Below, piece after piece: positions 15,831 to 22,292 of a stretch of 64,000 nucleotides of DNA. The stretch comes from Bacteroidales bacterium (GTDB taxonomy: Bacteria; Bacteroidota; Bacteroidia; Bacteroidales; F082). The translations under genes and the position numbers were made by a program. How positions within the stretch are numbered: the first letter of the stretch is position 1; each line of letters opens with the position of its first letter. A model generated the notes under the pieces. That model saw only the letters and a list, made by a program, of their open reading frames with translations. It was not told the origin of the DNA and did not search any database. The stretch lies in contig JAEEON010000042.1 in assembly GCA_016284305.1 (NCBI GenBank), forward strand, positions 1 to 64,000, written 5' to 3'.

Positions 15831-15931
15831 GCATAAATCATGGATTTTTGGGGGGTTGATATTGTTTTAGTGCGTTTATCAGGTAGTCTTTAACCTCTTT
15901 CTGAAAAACGACCTCATCTTATTTTTGCTGA

Positions 15932-16069
15932 TCACATGGCCTTCACCTTCGCCGAAGGGAGTCGATTTCCAAGGCATTTCTGAAGCTTCATGTTGGTCAT
16001 GAGCTCACGGGCGGTGTCAGCCGCATAAATCAATAGTTGGTTCGCAATCTGCGTTGCTGGGTGGGACAT
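15932..16069 (-). pseudogene. Truncated SocA/Panacea (DUF4065)-like remnant
   Basis: On the minus strand MSHPATQIANQLLIYAADTA leads into RELMTNMKLQK, which matches the N-terminal helix-loop-helix of DUF4065/Panacea proteins (x-A-N-x-x-I-x-x-A-x-x-x-x-x-x-L-T-N-x-K-L-Q-K). After KLQK the expected LLYYAQGW segment is absent and the frame stops 17 residues later at 15932. A remnant of a Panacea-type antitoxin or phage-associated gene is the best reading. The remaining ~240-bp gap (15842-16083) shows nothing else. Confidence 0.35.
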
Positions 16070-16083
16070 AACGTTGCTCGGGT

Positions 16084-16980
16084 TCACTCCCTCTCCCTCA
16101 TCACCAAGTAATTGATGTTTCTCCACTTGTACTTATTCTTGGGGCTGGGGTCGCCGAACTCGTGACGCTGGCCTTGGGCGTCGAGAGCCCAACCGTAGGC
16201 GTTGCCACCGACGAGGTAGATCGCCTGGTCAACACCGAGATCGACCAAAGCCTGGCTGAAGTCGTGGAACGACTCGGGGGTGAGGGTCTCCACGGTGAAG
16301 AGCTCGCCGGCACGGACACACAATGCCCGGCGGACCGACTTGCCGCGCTGCTCGTTCTCGACTAGCCTGCCGTCACCAACCAATGGGAACTGACGGAAGA
16401 AATAACCGCCCTTTTCGGTGGCCTCCTCGAAGAGGGGAGAGTTGTCGGCCACACCCACTGTCACGGTGTCGTTGATGATGGCACAATAGCCTGTCTTCGA
16501 CAAGCCCCAGGCTTTGGGTTCACCCTTCAACACGTAAGCCCCAACGATGCCGCCGTTGTCGGCACGGATGTCGGTAGCCTGTGCCGCGAAGATGATGCCG
16601 CAGTCGGTGCGGTCGATGGTGCCAAGATGCAACGAACAACTGACTTTGTGGGGGAGATAAAGCCGCATCGGGATGTCGTTGATGGTGGTGTCGGCCATCT
16701 CGATATATGCCTTGAGGTCATCTTCCTTGGCCAACGGCATCTTGACAGCCGGTTGCTCCACCGGTAAGGTGGTCGGGTCGTAATAGCCTGGCTCGGGTTC
16801 GTTGGGCTCGACAGGACCGGGCCTGCTCGTCAACCACACAACGATGCCTGCGATGATCAGCAAAACTGCCACAAGGCACAAGATGAATGCCAAGGGCTTG
16901 CGCTTGCCCGACACATGACGGGTCTCGCCTCCGATGACGCGGATCTCGTCGTCGCTTATGGGCTTCTCTTTGTATTTCAT
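16084..16980 (-). CDS. Membrane-anchored phosphodiester glycosidase (NAGPA)-like protein
   Basis: A 298-residue protein with a short cytoplasmic N-terminus (MKYKEKPISDDEIRVIGGE), one membrane helix (~30-52, PLAFILCLVAVLLIIAGIVVWL), a Pro/Glu linker (PGPVEPNEPEPGYY) and an outer domain. That domain contains GIIFAAQATDIRADNGGIVGAYVLKG, FRQFPLVGDGRLVENEQRGKSVRRALCV and SFHDFSQALVDLGVDQAIYLVGGNAYG, in the order and spacing of the NAGPA/phosphodiester glycosidase domain (R-x-A-I-G-V ... L-G-x-x-x-A-L-N-L-D-G-G); here the usual L-D-G-G is LVGG, so activity is uncertain. Its ATG overlaps the TGA of the LytTR gene (ATGA), which implies joint regulation. Confidence 0.65.
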   Translation of the reverse strand: MKYKEKPISDDEIRVIGGETRHVSGKRKPLAFILCLVAVLLIIAGIVVWLTSRPGPVEPNEPEPGYYDPTTLPVEQPAVKMPLAKEDDLKAYIEMADTTINDIPMRLYLPHKVSCSLHLGTIDRTDCGIIFAAQATDIRADNGGIVGAYVLKGEPKAWGLSKTGYCAIINDTVTVGVADNSPLFEEATEKGGYFFRQFPLVGDGRLVENEQRGKSVRRALCVRAGELFTVETLTPESFHDFSQALVDLGVDQAIYLVGGNAYGWALDAQGQRHEFGDPSPKNKYKWRNINYLVMRERE

Positions 16981-17339
16981 TCTATTACCTCCTTTTCAAC
17001 AAGTTCTTTAAGACTCTTTAATGCCTCGCGCGAAGCGGAAACAGTGTGGGTGAATCGAAGGTTGTCGGACAAGATCAACTTCTGGCTCTGGACGTTGATG
17101 TAGTAGATGTAGCTGCGGTTGATGATGAGACTCTTTCCAATACGGATGAAGTCGTTCTTGCCCAACTGATCGTTGATCATCCCCTCGATCTTACCTAACT
17201 GATAAGTGACCATCCTCATCTCATTGTCGGTCTGCATCAGGTTGCTGTAGTTGCCGTCGGACGAGATATAGACGATCTTCTCGGGCGCAATGCGCACCAA
17301 GTCGTTCGCGGTCGATATGATCAGATATTTCTTAAGCAT
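16977..17339 (-). CDS. LytTR DNA-binding domain protein without receiver domain
   Basis: A 120-residue protein that is only a LytTR domain: IAPEKIVYISSDGNYSNLMQTDNEMRMV, LGKNDFIRIGKSLIINRSYIYYINVQSQKLILSDN. LytTR domains bind direct repeats in promoters; normally they are fused to a response-regulator receiver, which is absent here. Coupled (ATGA overlap) to the membrane NAGPA-like protein downstream, it resembles small LytTR regulator plus membrane partner operons in which the membrane protein controls the regulator, though those partners are usually DUF3021-type. A TACCTTTG element ends 7 nt before the ATG. Confidence 0.88.
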   Translation of the reverse strand: MLKKYLIISTANDLVRIAPEKIVYISSDGNYSNLMQTDNEMRMVTYQLGKIEGMINDQLGKNDFIRIGKSLIINRSYIYYINVQSQKLILSDNLRFTHTVSASREALKSLKELVEKEVIE

Positions 17340-17346
17340 GTTGCCG

Positions 17347-17354
17347 CAAAGGTA
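17347..17354 (-). promoter_or_regulatory. -7 promoter element (TACCTTTG) for the LytTR operon
   Basis: Matches TAnnTTTG with seven bases to the ATG at 17339; transcript probably leaderless or with a very short leader. Confidence 0.6.
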
Positions 17355-17410
17355 AATGAATTGTTGTCAAATGTTGCCGGTTTTTGCCTGAAATGTATGA
17401 AATGCCCTTA

Positions 17411-18211
17411 TTAATGTACGAAATGTTTTATCGGCATTTGTATCAATATGGCCTTGAAATCCTCGGGAAGCAGGTTCCATGTCGTTTCTGCAATGTCTTT
17501 GGGGATGTCCTGATAGAAAGCTTCGGCGATGCCTCCGGTGATGCAAGCCAAGGTGTCGCTGTCGCCTCCTAGCGAGACGGCAAGGCGGATGGACGACTCG
17601 AAATCGCTGCTGTCGAAAAACGCTGCCATGGCTTCGGGCACGGTACCTTGGCAGGTGCCTTCCCAACCATAAACGGGACGTATCTCATCGCAGGTGCGAC
17701 TCAGGTCGTAGCCATACCGATCGGTGATGTACTTGCGGATCGCTTCTTTGCTGTTGCCGTTGCGCGCCAGGAAGATGGCTGCAGCAGTGGCCTGCGCCCC
17801 TTTGATGCCCTCTGGATGGTTGTGGGTGATGGCTGCCGAGAGCTCGGCCACATGCTCGGTCTCTTCCAAGGTGTCGAACATCCAACCCACTGCACTGACA
17901 CGCATGGCGGAACCGTTGCCACACGAGTTGTACGGGGTGCGCTTGCCGTTGGAATGGAACAGCCAGCTGAAAAACATGCGTCCATAACCGCCCATAGGGC
18001 AGGGATACTTCTTGGCGAAGCTGACCATGCTCGCCTCCAAAGTATCCATGCCGTGATTGGGGTCCTTCAACAGCCAGTCGGCCACGGCCATACTCATGAT
18101 GCTGTCGTCGGTGTAGCTGCTCTCTTTCGAGAACAACGGAAAATCTATAATCTTTATATTGTTGAATTCATATACCGATCCTACGGTATCACCAATGATT
18201 GATCCTAACAT
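17411..18211 (-). CDS. ADP-ribosylglycohydrolase family protein
   Basis: A 266-residue DraG/ARH-type hydrolase, predicted to remove ADP-ribose from protein or nucleic acid (or act on a related adduct) in the cytoplasm. The metal-binding residues are visible in order: GDTVGS at 7-12, YTDDS at 33-37, THNHPEGIKGA near 129-139, and GGDSDTLACITGG from 214. The length is that of single-domain members. It is downstream of the VWA/macro-like gene on the same strand with a large hairpin (18230-18276) in the 82-bp gap, and follows the NrtR-type regulator gene, so the three may form one ADP-ribose-related unit. Confidence 0.9.
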   Translation of the reverse strand: MLGSIIGDTVGSVYEFNNIKIIDFPLFSKESSYTDDSIMSMAVADWLLKDPNHGMDTLEASMVSFAKKYPCPMGGYGRMFFSWLFHSNGKRTPYNSCGNGSAMRVSAVGWMFDTLEETEHVAELSAAITHNHPEGIKGAQATAAAIFLARNGNSKEAIRKYITDRYGYDLSRTCDEIRPVYGWEGTCQGTVPEAMAAFFDSSDFESSIRLAVSLGGDSDTLACITGGIAEAFYQDIPKDIAETTWNLLPEDFKAILIQMPIKHFVH

Positions 18212-18229
18212 TGTTTTTTTTGAATTTAG

Positions 18230-18276
18230 AATTTAGAATTTAGAGGGACAAGAGGCTTCCCTCTAAATTCTAAATT
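18230..18276. repeat. 19-bp perfect hairpin built from inverted heptamer repeats (copies 4 and 5)
   Basis: The arms 18230-18248 and 18258-18276 are perfect reverse complements (19 bp), with a 9-nt loop CAAGAGGCT. Each arm is a run of the TTTAGAA heptamer plus GAGGGA; the left run starts at 18222. It separates the VWA gene from the ARH gene and could act as a processing or partial termination signal. Confidence 0.85.
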
Positions 18277-18293
18277 ATTAATTCTTAATTATT

Positions 18294-19370
18294 TTAAACG
18301 AGTTCTTTCCAGAAGTCTTCTGGGAGATGGATGTTGGGGATGTTGATTGCCGAGGCGAAGAGGGGAGCGATTTGCGCGGGGGTGAAGCCGGCGATGCCAC
18401 AGCCGATGCGGGTCACCAAGAATGTCATCTGCGGGTGTGCGTCGGCGAAACGGATGAACTCATCGACGTACGGCACAATGGTTCTAACCGGACCTTGCAT
18501 GGTGGGGATGGCATAGCATTTTCCTTGGAGACCGACCCCTTGTCCCATGATGGCACCGAAGTTCTCCACGGCGAAACGAGCGGCACCTCCAGCATGCATC
18601 CCGGCTAGGTTGCTTCCGAAGACGAAGATCTCATTGTCGCGCAAACTGCGGATGTTGCGGGGAGTGATGCGATCCTGGAACTCGCTCAATTCATGGTAGT
18701 TCTTGCTTCGGCTGTTTTCCATGGAGCGATACAGCTTGCGCTCTGCGGCTCCCATGGCCGCAGTGGCCTTGCTTTGCATCGACATGCGACTAAACATCAT
18801 GCTACGCGCTTTCTGTTCCTTGATCCAAGCATCACGCATTCCGGCGTCATCGTCAGCGAAGCTCAGGTGGTTGTCGATAGAAAGTGAGCCGGAGACAGCT
18901 TCTACGTCTTGGTTGGTGCCGATGTATGAGAAGTTCCATCCTTCTTCGTTTTTCATGCGTTCCACCAATGCCTTGATGTCAGCGCCACGATACTCCCTTG
19001 AGGAGTTCTCCATGCCGTCGGTGATGACGGTGACCACGGCAGTGGCGTCTTCCTTGTCTTTGATTTCCTTGAACAAAGCGTTGATGGAAAGTCCCATGGC
19101 GTCATAGAGTGGGGTGTTGCAGCAGGGACGGTAGTCTCTCGAGGTCAGCTCTTTGACGTCGGCCACAGGCACACGGTCGTACACCAGTTTCTTCTCACAG
19201 CCGCAGAAGATCATTAGCGACACGAAATGCTCTTGCGTGTCCTTGTAATTCTCTTGTGCCGAACGGATGCTGCCCAGCGTTTCGTTGAATCCTGAAATGG
19301 CGGCCTTGGCGATGCTGCTCATCGAACCGCTCTTGTCTAAAATGATCAGATTGAAGATTTGAGTTTTCAT
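18294..19370 (-). CDS. VWA domain fused to macro-like (A1S_2505-type) domain
   Basis: A 358-residue cytoplasmic two-domain protein. Residues 1-190 are a von Willebrand A domain with intact metal-ion-dependent adhesion site: DKSGSM (12-17), Thr86 in NTPLYDA, and Asp118 in TVITDGMENS. Residues 245-358 start NEIFVFGSNLAGMHAGGAARFAVENFG and go on GQGVGLQGKCYAIPTM and FLVTRIGCGIAGFTPAQIAPLF, the pattern of A1S_2505-type phage/macro-like domains, which resemble ADP-ribose-binding macro domains. An ADP-ribosylglycohydrolase lies next to it and a Nudix regulator upstream, so handling of ADP-ribose or ADP-ribosylated targets is plausible. The N-terminal start MKTQIFNLIILDKSG is clear. Confidence 0.8.
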   Translation of the reverse strand: MKTQIFNLIILDKSGSMSSIAKAAISGFNETLGSIRSAQENYKDTQEHFVSLMIFCGCEKKLVYDRVPVADVKELTSRDYRPCCNTPLYDAMGLSINALFKEIKDKEDATAVVTVITDGMENSSREYRGADIKALVERMKNEEGWNFSYIGTNQDVEAVSGSLSIDNHLSFADDDAGMRDAWIKEQKARSMMFSRMSMQSKATAAMGAAERKLYRSMENSRSKNYHELSEFQDRITPRNIRSLRDNEIFVFGSNLAGMHAGGAARFAVENFGAIMGQGVGLQGKCYAIPTMQGPVRTIVPYVDEFIRFADAHPQMTFLVTRIGCGIAGFTPAQIAPLFASAINIPNIHLPEDFWKELV

Positions 19371-19377
19371 AACCTTT

Positions 19378-19401
19378 AATTGTTTAATTGTTAATTGTTT
19401 A
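19378..19401. repeat. TTTAATTGT tandem repeat
   Basis: Imperfect tandem units TTTAATTG/TTAATTG directly upstream of the VWA gene's start, a second short-repeat type in the window. Confidence 0.55.
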
Positions 19402-19438
19402 AATGTCTGCCTATTAATTCCTTAATATTGTATTATAT

Positions 19439-19466
19439 CTCTAAATTCTAAATTCTAAATTCTAAA
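19439..19466. repeat. Heptamer tandem repeat TCTAAAT, copy 6 (four units)
   Basis: Four perfect TCTAAAT units abutting the stop codon of the NrtR-type gene (19467). Confidence 0.85.
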
Positions 19467-20243
19467 TTAAAACTCCAGCCTAAAGTTCTTGTCTTCCTTC
19501 AGCTTGTCATAACGGTCTTTATTGAAAGAGAACTTGGTGCCTTTGCGTCGAGGGGCCGTGCGTTCTTGAGGGGTGGAGTCGCCAAACAAAGCCCCGATGT
19601 CCATTCGTCTCATCTCGTTGTTTTGACCATAATAGATTTGCTCGTCATCGTCGTCAACCTCGTCGAGAATGCCCGCCTGAAGCATCTTTTTATAAAAGTT
19701 GCGTCGGTCGAAGCGGACGTCCAAAATGGCTTCGTAAAGTCGTTGTAACTCGGGTATGGTAAACTGTTCATCCAACAAGTCGAAACCAATAGGCTCAAAG
19801 TGAATGTCCTGTTTCAGGTGTTGCATGGCCTTCCGTAAGATGTAGTCGTGGTCGAAAGCCAACGGAGGCACGTCGTTGATGGGGAACCACTTCGCATCGG
19901 CAGCATCGTCGCCACCCTTTACGTCTGATTTCCTCGCCAAAGCATAGTAGGCGATGGTGATCACCCGTTCTCTCGGGTCACGGTCCACAGCGGAGAAGGT
20001 CCCGAATTGTTTTAGGTGCGACAGCTGCAAGGTGGTTTCTTCCTGTAACTCGCGAATCGCTCCTTGCTCAGCGGTTTCATCGATCTTCATAAAACCTCCG
20101 GGGAACGCCCACCTTCCTTTATAAGGCTCAGCGCCGCGTTCAATCAATAGGATGTTGAGTCGATGACCGTCAAAACCAAACACCACACAGTCGGTCGTCA
20201 CCGCTGGATGTGGATACTTGTAACAATAATTCCCTTTTTTCAT
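19467..20243 (-). CDS. NrtR-type Nudix-winged-helix transcriptional regulator
   Basis: A 258-residue protein. The Nudix hydrolase-like domain has the box G50-x5-E56-x7-R64-E65-L-x-E68-E69 (PGGFMKIDETAEQGAIRELQEET), followed by a winged helix (FTIPELQRLYEAILDVRFDRRNFYKKMLQAGIL, ~160-195) as in NrtR/AraR regulators; a basic tail (APRRKGTKFSFNKDRYDKL) ends it. NrtR proteins sense ADP-ribose or sugar-phosphate-type ligands through the Nudix domain and repress NAD or sugar genes. Two 17-bp palindromes of the form TGTAAAnTTTAC lie just upstream, one between the -7 element and the ATG, so autoregulation is likely. The adjoining ADP-ribosylglycohydrolase and macro-like genes suggest an ADP-ribose-type ligand; sugar control is the alternative. 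Confidence 0.85.
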   Translation of the reverse strand: MKKGNYCYKYPHPAVTTDCVVFGFDGHRLNILLIERGAEPYKGRWAFPGGFMKIDETAEQGAIRELQEETTLQLSHLKQFGTFSAVDRDPRERVITIAYYALARKSDVKGGDDAADAKWFPINDVPPLAFDHDYILRKAMQHLKQDIHFEPIGFDLLDEQFTIPELQRLYEAILDVRFDRRNFYKKMLQAGILDEVDDDDEQIYYGQNNEMRRMDIGALFGDSTPQERTAPRRKGTKFSFNKDRYDKLKEDKNFRLEF

Positions 20244-20245
20244 AT

Positions 20246-20262
20246 CGTGTAAATTTTACGCA
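20246..20262. promoter_or_regulatory. Operator 1 of the NrtR-type regulator
   Basis: CGTGTAAATTTTACGCA contains the odd palindrome GTAAA-T-TTTAC, located between the -7 element and the ATG, where a repressor would block transcription start. Confidence 0.6.
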
Positions 20263-20268
20263 AAATTA
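20261..20268 (-). promoter_or_regulatory. -7 promoter element (TAATTTTG) for the nrtR-like gene
   Basis: Matches TAnnTTTG, 17 nt before the ATG at 20243 and overlapping the edge of operator 1. Confidence 0.6.
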
Positions 20269-20297
20269 CAGCTTTTTTGATTCACTGCAAGTAAAAA

Positions 20298-20314
20298 TGT
20301 GTAAAATTTACACA
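20298..20314. promoter_or_regulatory. Operator 2 of the NrtR-type regulator
   Basis: TGTGTAAAATTTACACA is a perfect 17-nt palindrome (8-bp arms around a central A), centred 52 bp from operator 1 and upstream of the -7 element. The shared TGTAAAnTTTAC core makes a two-site operator likely. Confidence 0.65.
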
Positions 20315-20324
20315 AAAATTAATA

Positions 20325-20341
20325 TTTAGAATAATTCTAAA
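20325..20341. repeat. Inverted heptamer pair over the RT stop codon
   Basis: TTTAGAAT-A-ATTCTAAA, a perfect palindrome with 8-bp arms made of two inverted heptamer units, overlapping the TAG stop of the reverse transcriptase gene. It may cap the RT transcript, though no T-tract follows. Confidence 0.6.
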
Positions 20342-21548
20342 TAGATCTTGCTTCTTTAAAGTGATGAAACTCGTTGACCAAAGTCTTGTAACCCAGTTGT
20401 TTAAGTTGTTCGTAGCTGACTTGGAAGTTGGCTTTGCAATGTCGCCCGGTGCTTAGATATCGGATGTTCTGTTGAAGGTAATGGTCGATTTCCATCAAGC
20501 CATCCGTCTGGGTGATCATCGGAAAGAACCATCGGGTCCAAGTAAGGGTCTCTGGATCGTTACTTTCGAAAAACTTTCGGTTGAAATAGCGTATTAGGGC
20601 TTTCATGGACCGTTGAGGATCGATGTCGTTACGCTCGCTCCAACGTTTCAGCGAGCGGGCTTTTCGCCGTATCTTGCCTTTCATCTTCTCAAGGGTGGAA
20701 TGGACGATGTCGATGTCGTTGCCGTGACAGCTGAAACCTAAAAACTCGTAGGCTTGGTCAGGGGAGAAGATGTGTTCTTTGTCGGGGTTTACTTCTAGCC
20801 GCAACTCATTGAGAAAGCCAAGCAGTACGGCTTTGTGCTGGTTTAGTGTGGCTTCATCGGGCGCAAATAGGATGATGTCGTCGGAATAGCGGGCGTAAAG
20901 CACACCAGCCTCCAAGAAGTGATGATCCACCTTATTTAAATAGACGTTGGCGAGGAATGGGGCAGTGGGGATTCCTGCCATCACGCCATGACGCTCTTCA
21001 GTGACTTGTCCGTTGTAAAGGACCTTGTTGTTGGTCAACATCGTCTGGAAAAACTGACAGAGCTGAGGGTCATCAACGAGAATCTCCTCCAACATAGGGA
21101 TCAGAAGGTCGATGGGGATGGAGTTGAAATAGTCGTGGATATCGACCTTGTAGGCCCACATCGGATGGCCTTTGAGACCGCGGTTGAGACTCTTTATGCC
21201 GTCATGTGCGTCGCGGCCTCGGCGGAAAGCGTAGCAGTTGGAGGCAAAGCAGTCGTCGTATCGATAGAGCAAATAGGCGAGGAGCTTGAGCATCAGCATC
21301 TCGTTATGGCCAAAGCTGTAAACAACACGTTTCTTGCCTGTGCCCATCTTGTTGATGATAGACTTGTTGGGGATGCCCAAGGATTGTCCTTGGTCTAGCT
21401 GTTGAGCCAGTGCCAGATAGCCTTTGTTTTCAACGAAATCGTCAGCCTCGTCGAAATCATGCCACGAGAGGCGACCTTTACGCAGCCGGTAGGCCAAAAA
21501 CTCTTCCCAAGCCGCTTCGCTGCCGAGTGTTGTGATGATGCTGTCCAT
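20337..21548 (-). CDS. Reverse transcriptase (group II-like / unknown-group RT)
   Basis: A 403-residue RT. Motifs in order: SIINKMGTGKKRVVYSF, SNCYAFRRGRDAHDGI (RT2a/2), AYKVDIHDYFNSIP (motif A, catalytic Asp), GVMAGIPTAPFLANVYLNKVD (motif B; the usual Q-G is A-G and S-P is A-P), LYARYSDDIILFA (motif C, Y-S-D-D), LEVNPDKEHIF and EFLGF (motifs D and E). A thumb-like region (KIRRKARSLKRWSE) and a C-terminal KANFQVSYEQLKQLGYKTLVNEFHHF follow. There is no maturase X with HNH endonuclease and no group II intron RNA domain V was found, so it is not a mobile intron. The start at 21548 lies directly after a structured ~140-nt region; the longer in-frame start at 21680 would translate that structure. 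Defence-associated, retron-like or repair RT are all possible. Confidence 0.85.
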   Translation of the reverse strand: MDSIITTLGSEAAWEEFLAYRLRKGRLSWHDFDEADDFVENKGYLALAQQLDQGQSLGIPNKSIINKMGTGKKRVVYSFGHNEMLMLKLLAYLLYRYDDCFASNCYAFRRGRDAHDGIKSLNRGLKGHPMWAYKVDIHDYFNSIPIDLLIPMLEEILVDDPQLCQFFQTMLTNNKVLYNGQVTEERHGVMAGIPTAPFLANVYLNKVDHHFLEAGVLYARYSDDIILFAPDEATLNQHKAVLLGFLNELRLEVNPDKEHIFSPDQAYEFLGFSCHGNDIDIVHSTLEKMKGKIRRKARSLKRWSERNDIDPQRSMKALIRYFNRKFFESNDPETLTWTRWFFPMITQTDGLMEIDHYLQQNIRYLSTGRHCKANFQVSYEQLKQLGYKTLVNEFHHFKEARSI

Positions 21549-21698
21549 GGCAAAAAAGAAAAAGGGGAATGATTTTGAATCCGCAAAATTGCGGATCACA
21601 AGAGGGTACATGGGCGGTCGCCTGCAAGACCATGTCTGTCGTCCCGTGCTGCCTCCGTCGCAGGCGCGGCTGAGCCGCATCCCCTTTTTCTGTTTCTT
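21549..21698 (-). ncRNA. Candidate structured RNA upstream of the reverse transcriptase
   Basis: Read on the minus strand, the region between the 181-residue gene and the RT is bounded by a perfect 12-bp inverted repeat, AGAAAAAGGGGA (21680-21691) and TCCCCTTTTTCT (21557-21568). Inside lie a GCGGCT/AGCCGC hairpin right after the first arm, CGCCTGC pairing with GCAGGCG across ~34 nt, ACATGG pairing with CCATGT, and a near-blunt hairpin ATCCGCAA/TTGCGGAT. Retron and some defence RTs carry their template RNA in exactly this place, bounded by complementary ends. A MITE-like insertion with 12-bp terminal repeats is the alternative. Boundaries are approximate. Confidence 0.55.
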
Positions 21699-22244
21699 TT
21701 AATTCAAAAACTTCCTGATGCGTCCGATGACGTAGTCACGCTCATTGGGCATCTGGGTGTAGAAGTTGATGTAAGGAAGACCGCATTTCTTGGCGTACAT
21801 GCGGGCTACGAGGTACTTCACGTTCGAGTCGTGGCTGTGGCCTTTGCCCAACATCACTACGCCCTTGGCGAGTCCATCTTGATAGAGGACGAAGCTGTAG
21901 GGTTTTCCCCATTCCGCTTTGTAAGCCTGTTGCGGACGTGACTTATACAGCTTGAATTCGTCGTTGGCGTCACCAACGAGCTCTACCACGGCGACATTCT
22001 CCCTAAAAGAGTATTGCGGGAACTCGCTCTGAAGGATCTCACGGAAGTATGCGACCCATTCCCCGTCGCTCCGCTCACGCTCAAACACCCTCGTTTGAGG
22101 TTCTGGCGTCGGTCGGGAAGAAGGCGTCGGCTGAGAACTGGGCGTCGATTGTGCCGGCTGTCCCGACAAATTCTTGGTGATTTCCCTTTTGACATCGTTT
22201 TTGATGTTGTTGGCCAGGGACGATAATAGACTTTTCCAACTCAT
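21699..22244 (-). CDS. Unknown protein upstream of the RT, remotely DUF2726/PD-(D/E)XK-like
   Basis: A 181-residue cytoplasmic protein. The N-terminus (MSWKSLLSSLANNIKNDVKREITKNL) is helical and basic, followed by a Ser/Pro/Thr/Gln linker (residues 31-50, repeated SSQPTPSS, SSRPTPEP). The C-terminal domain, FREILQSEFPQYSFRENVAVVEL ... PYSFVLYQDGLAKGVVMLGKGHSHDSNVKYLVARMYAKKCGLPYINF, has the strand-helix order of small restriction-endonuclease-like folds such as DUF2726, but the expected acidic E-x-K pair is replaced (MLGKGHSH), so it may be a degenerate, non-cleaving version. It has its own TATCTTTG promoter and is followed at 8 nt by the structured RNA and then the RT, so all three are probably on one transcript. 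Confidence 0.6.
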   Translation of the reverse strand: MSWKSLLSSLANNIKNDVKREITKNLSGQPAQSTPSSQPTPSSRPTPEPQTRVFERERSDGEWVAYFREILQSEFPQYSFRENVAVVELVGDANDEFKLYKSRPQQAYKAEWGKPYSFVLYQDGLAKGVVMLGKGHSHDSNVKYLVARMYAKKCGLPYINFYTQMPNERDYVIGRIRKFLN

Positions 22245-22273
22245 AGTGCCTGTTATTTTTAGGTTTGACGCTT

Positions 22274-22281
22274 CAAAGATA
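22274..22281 (-). promoter_or_regulatory. -7 promoter element (TATCTTTG) for the 181-aa gene / RNA / RT unit
   Basis: Matches TAnnTTTG 29 nt before the ATG at 22244; the only recognisable promoter upstream of the RT. Confidence 0.55.
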
Positions 22282-22292
22282 ATAAACTCTTT

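Noticed and set aside
21549-21680. N-terminal extension of the RT (44 residues from an ATG at 21680)
   Set aside because: It would translate the structured inverted-repeat region; the product lacks RT similarity, while MDSIITTLG at 21548 is a normal RT start.
20337-22244. Diversity-generating retroelement
   Set aside because: No template/variable repeat pair, no C-type-lectin-like target and no Avd-type gene could be seen near the RT, and its motif B differs from the DGR form.
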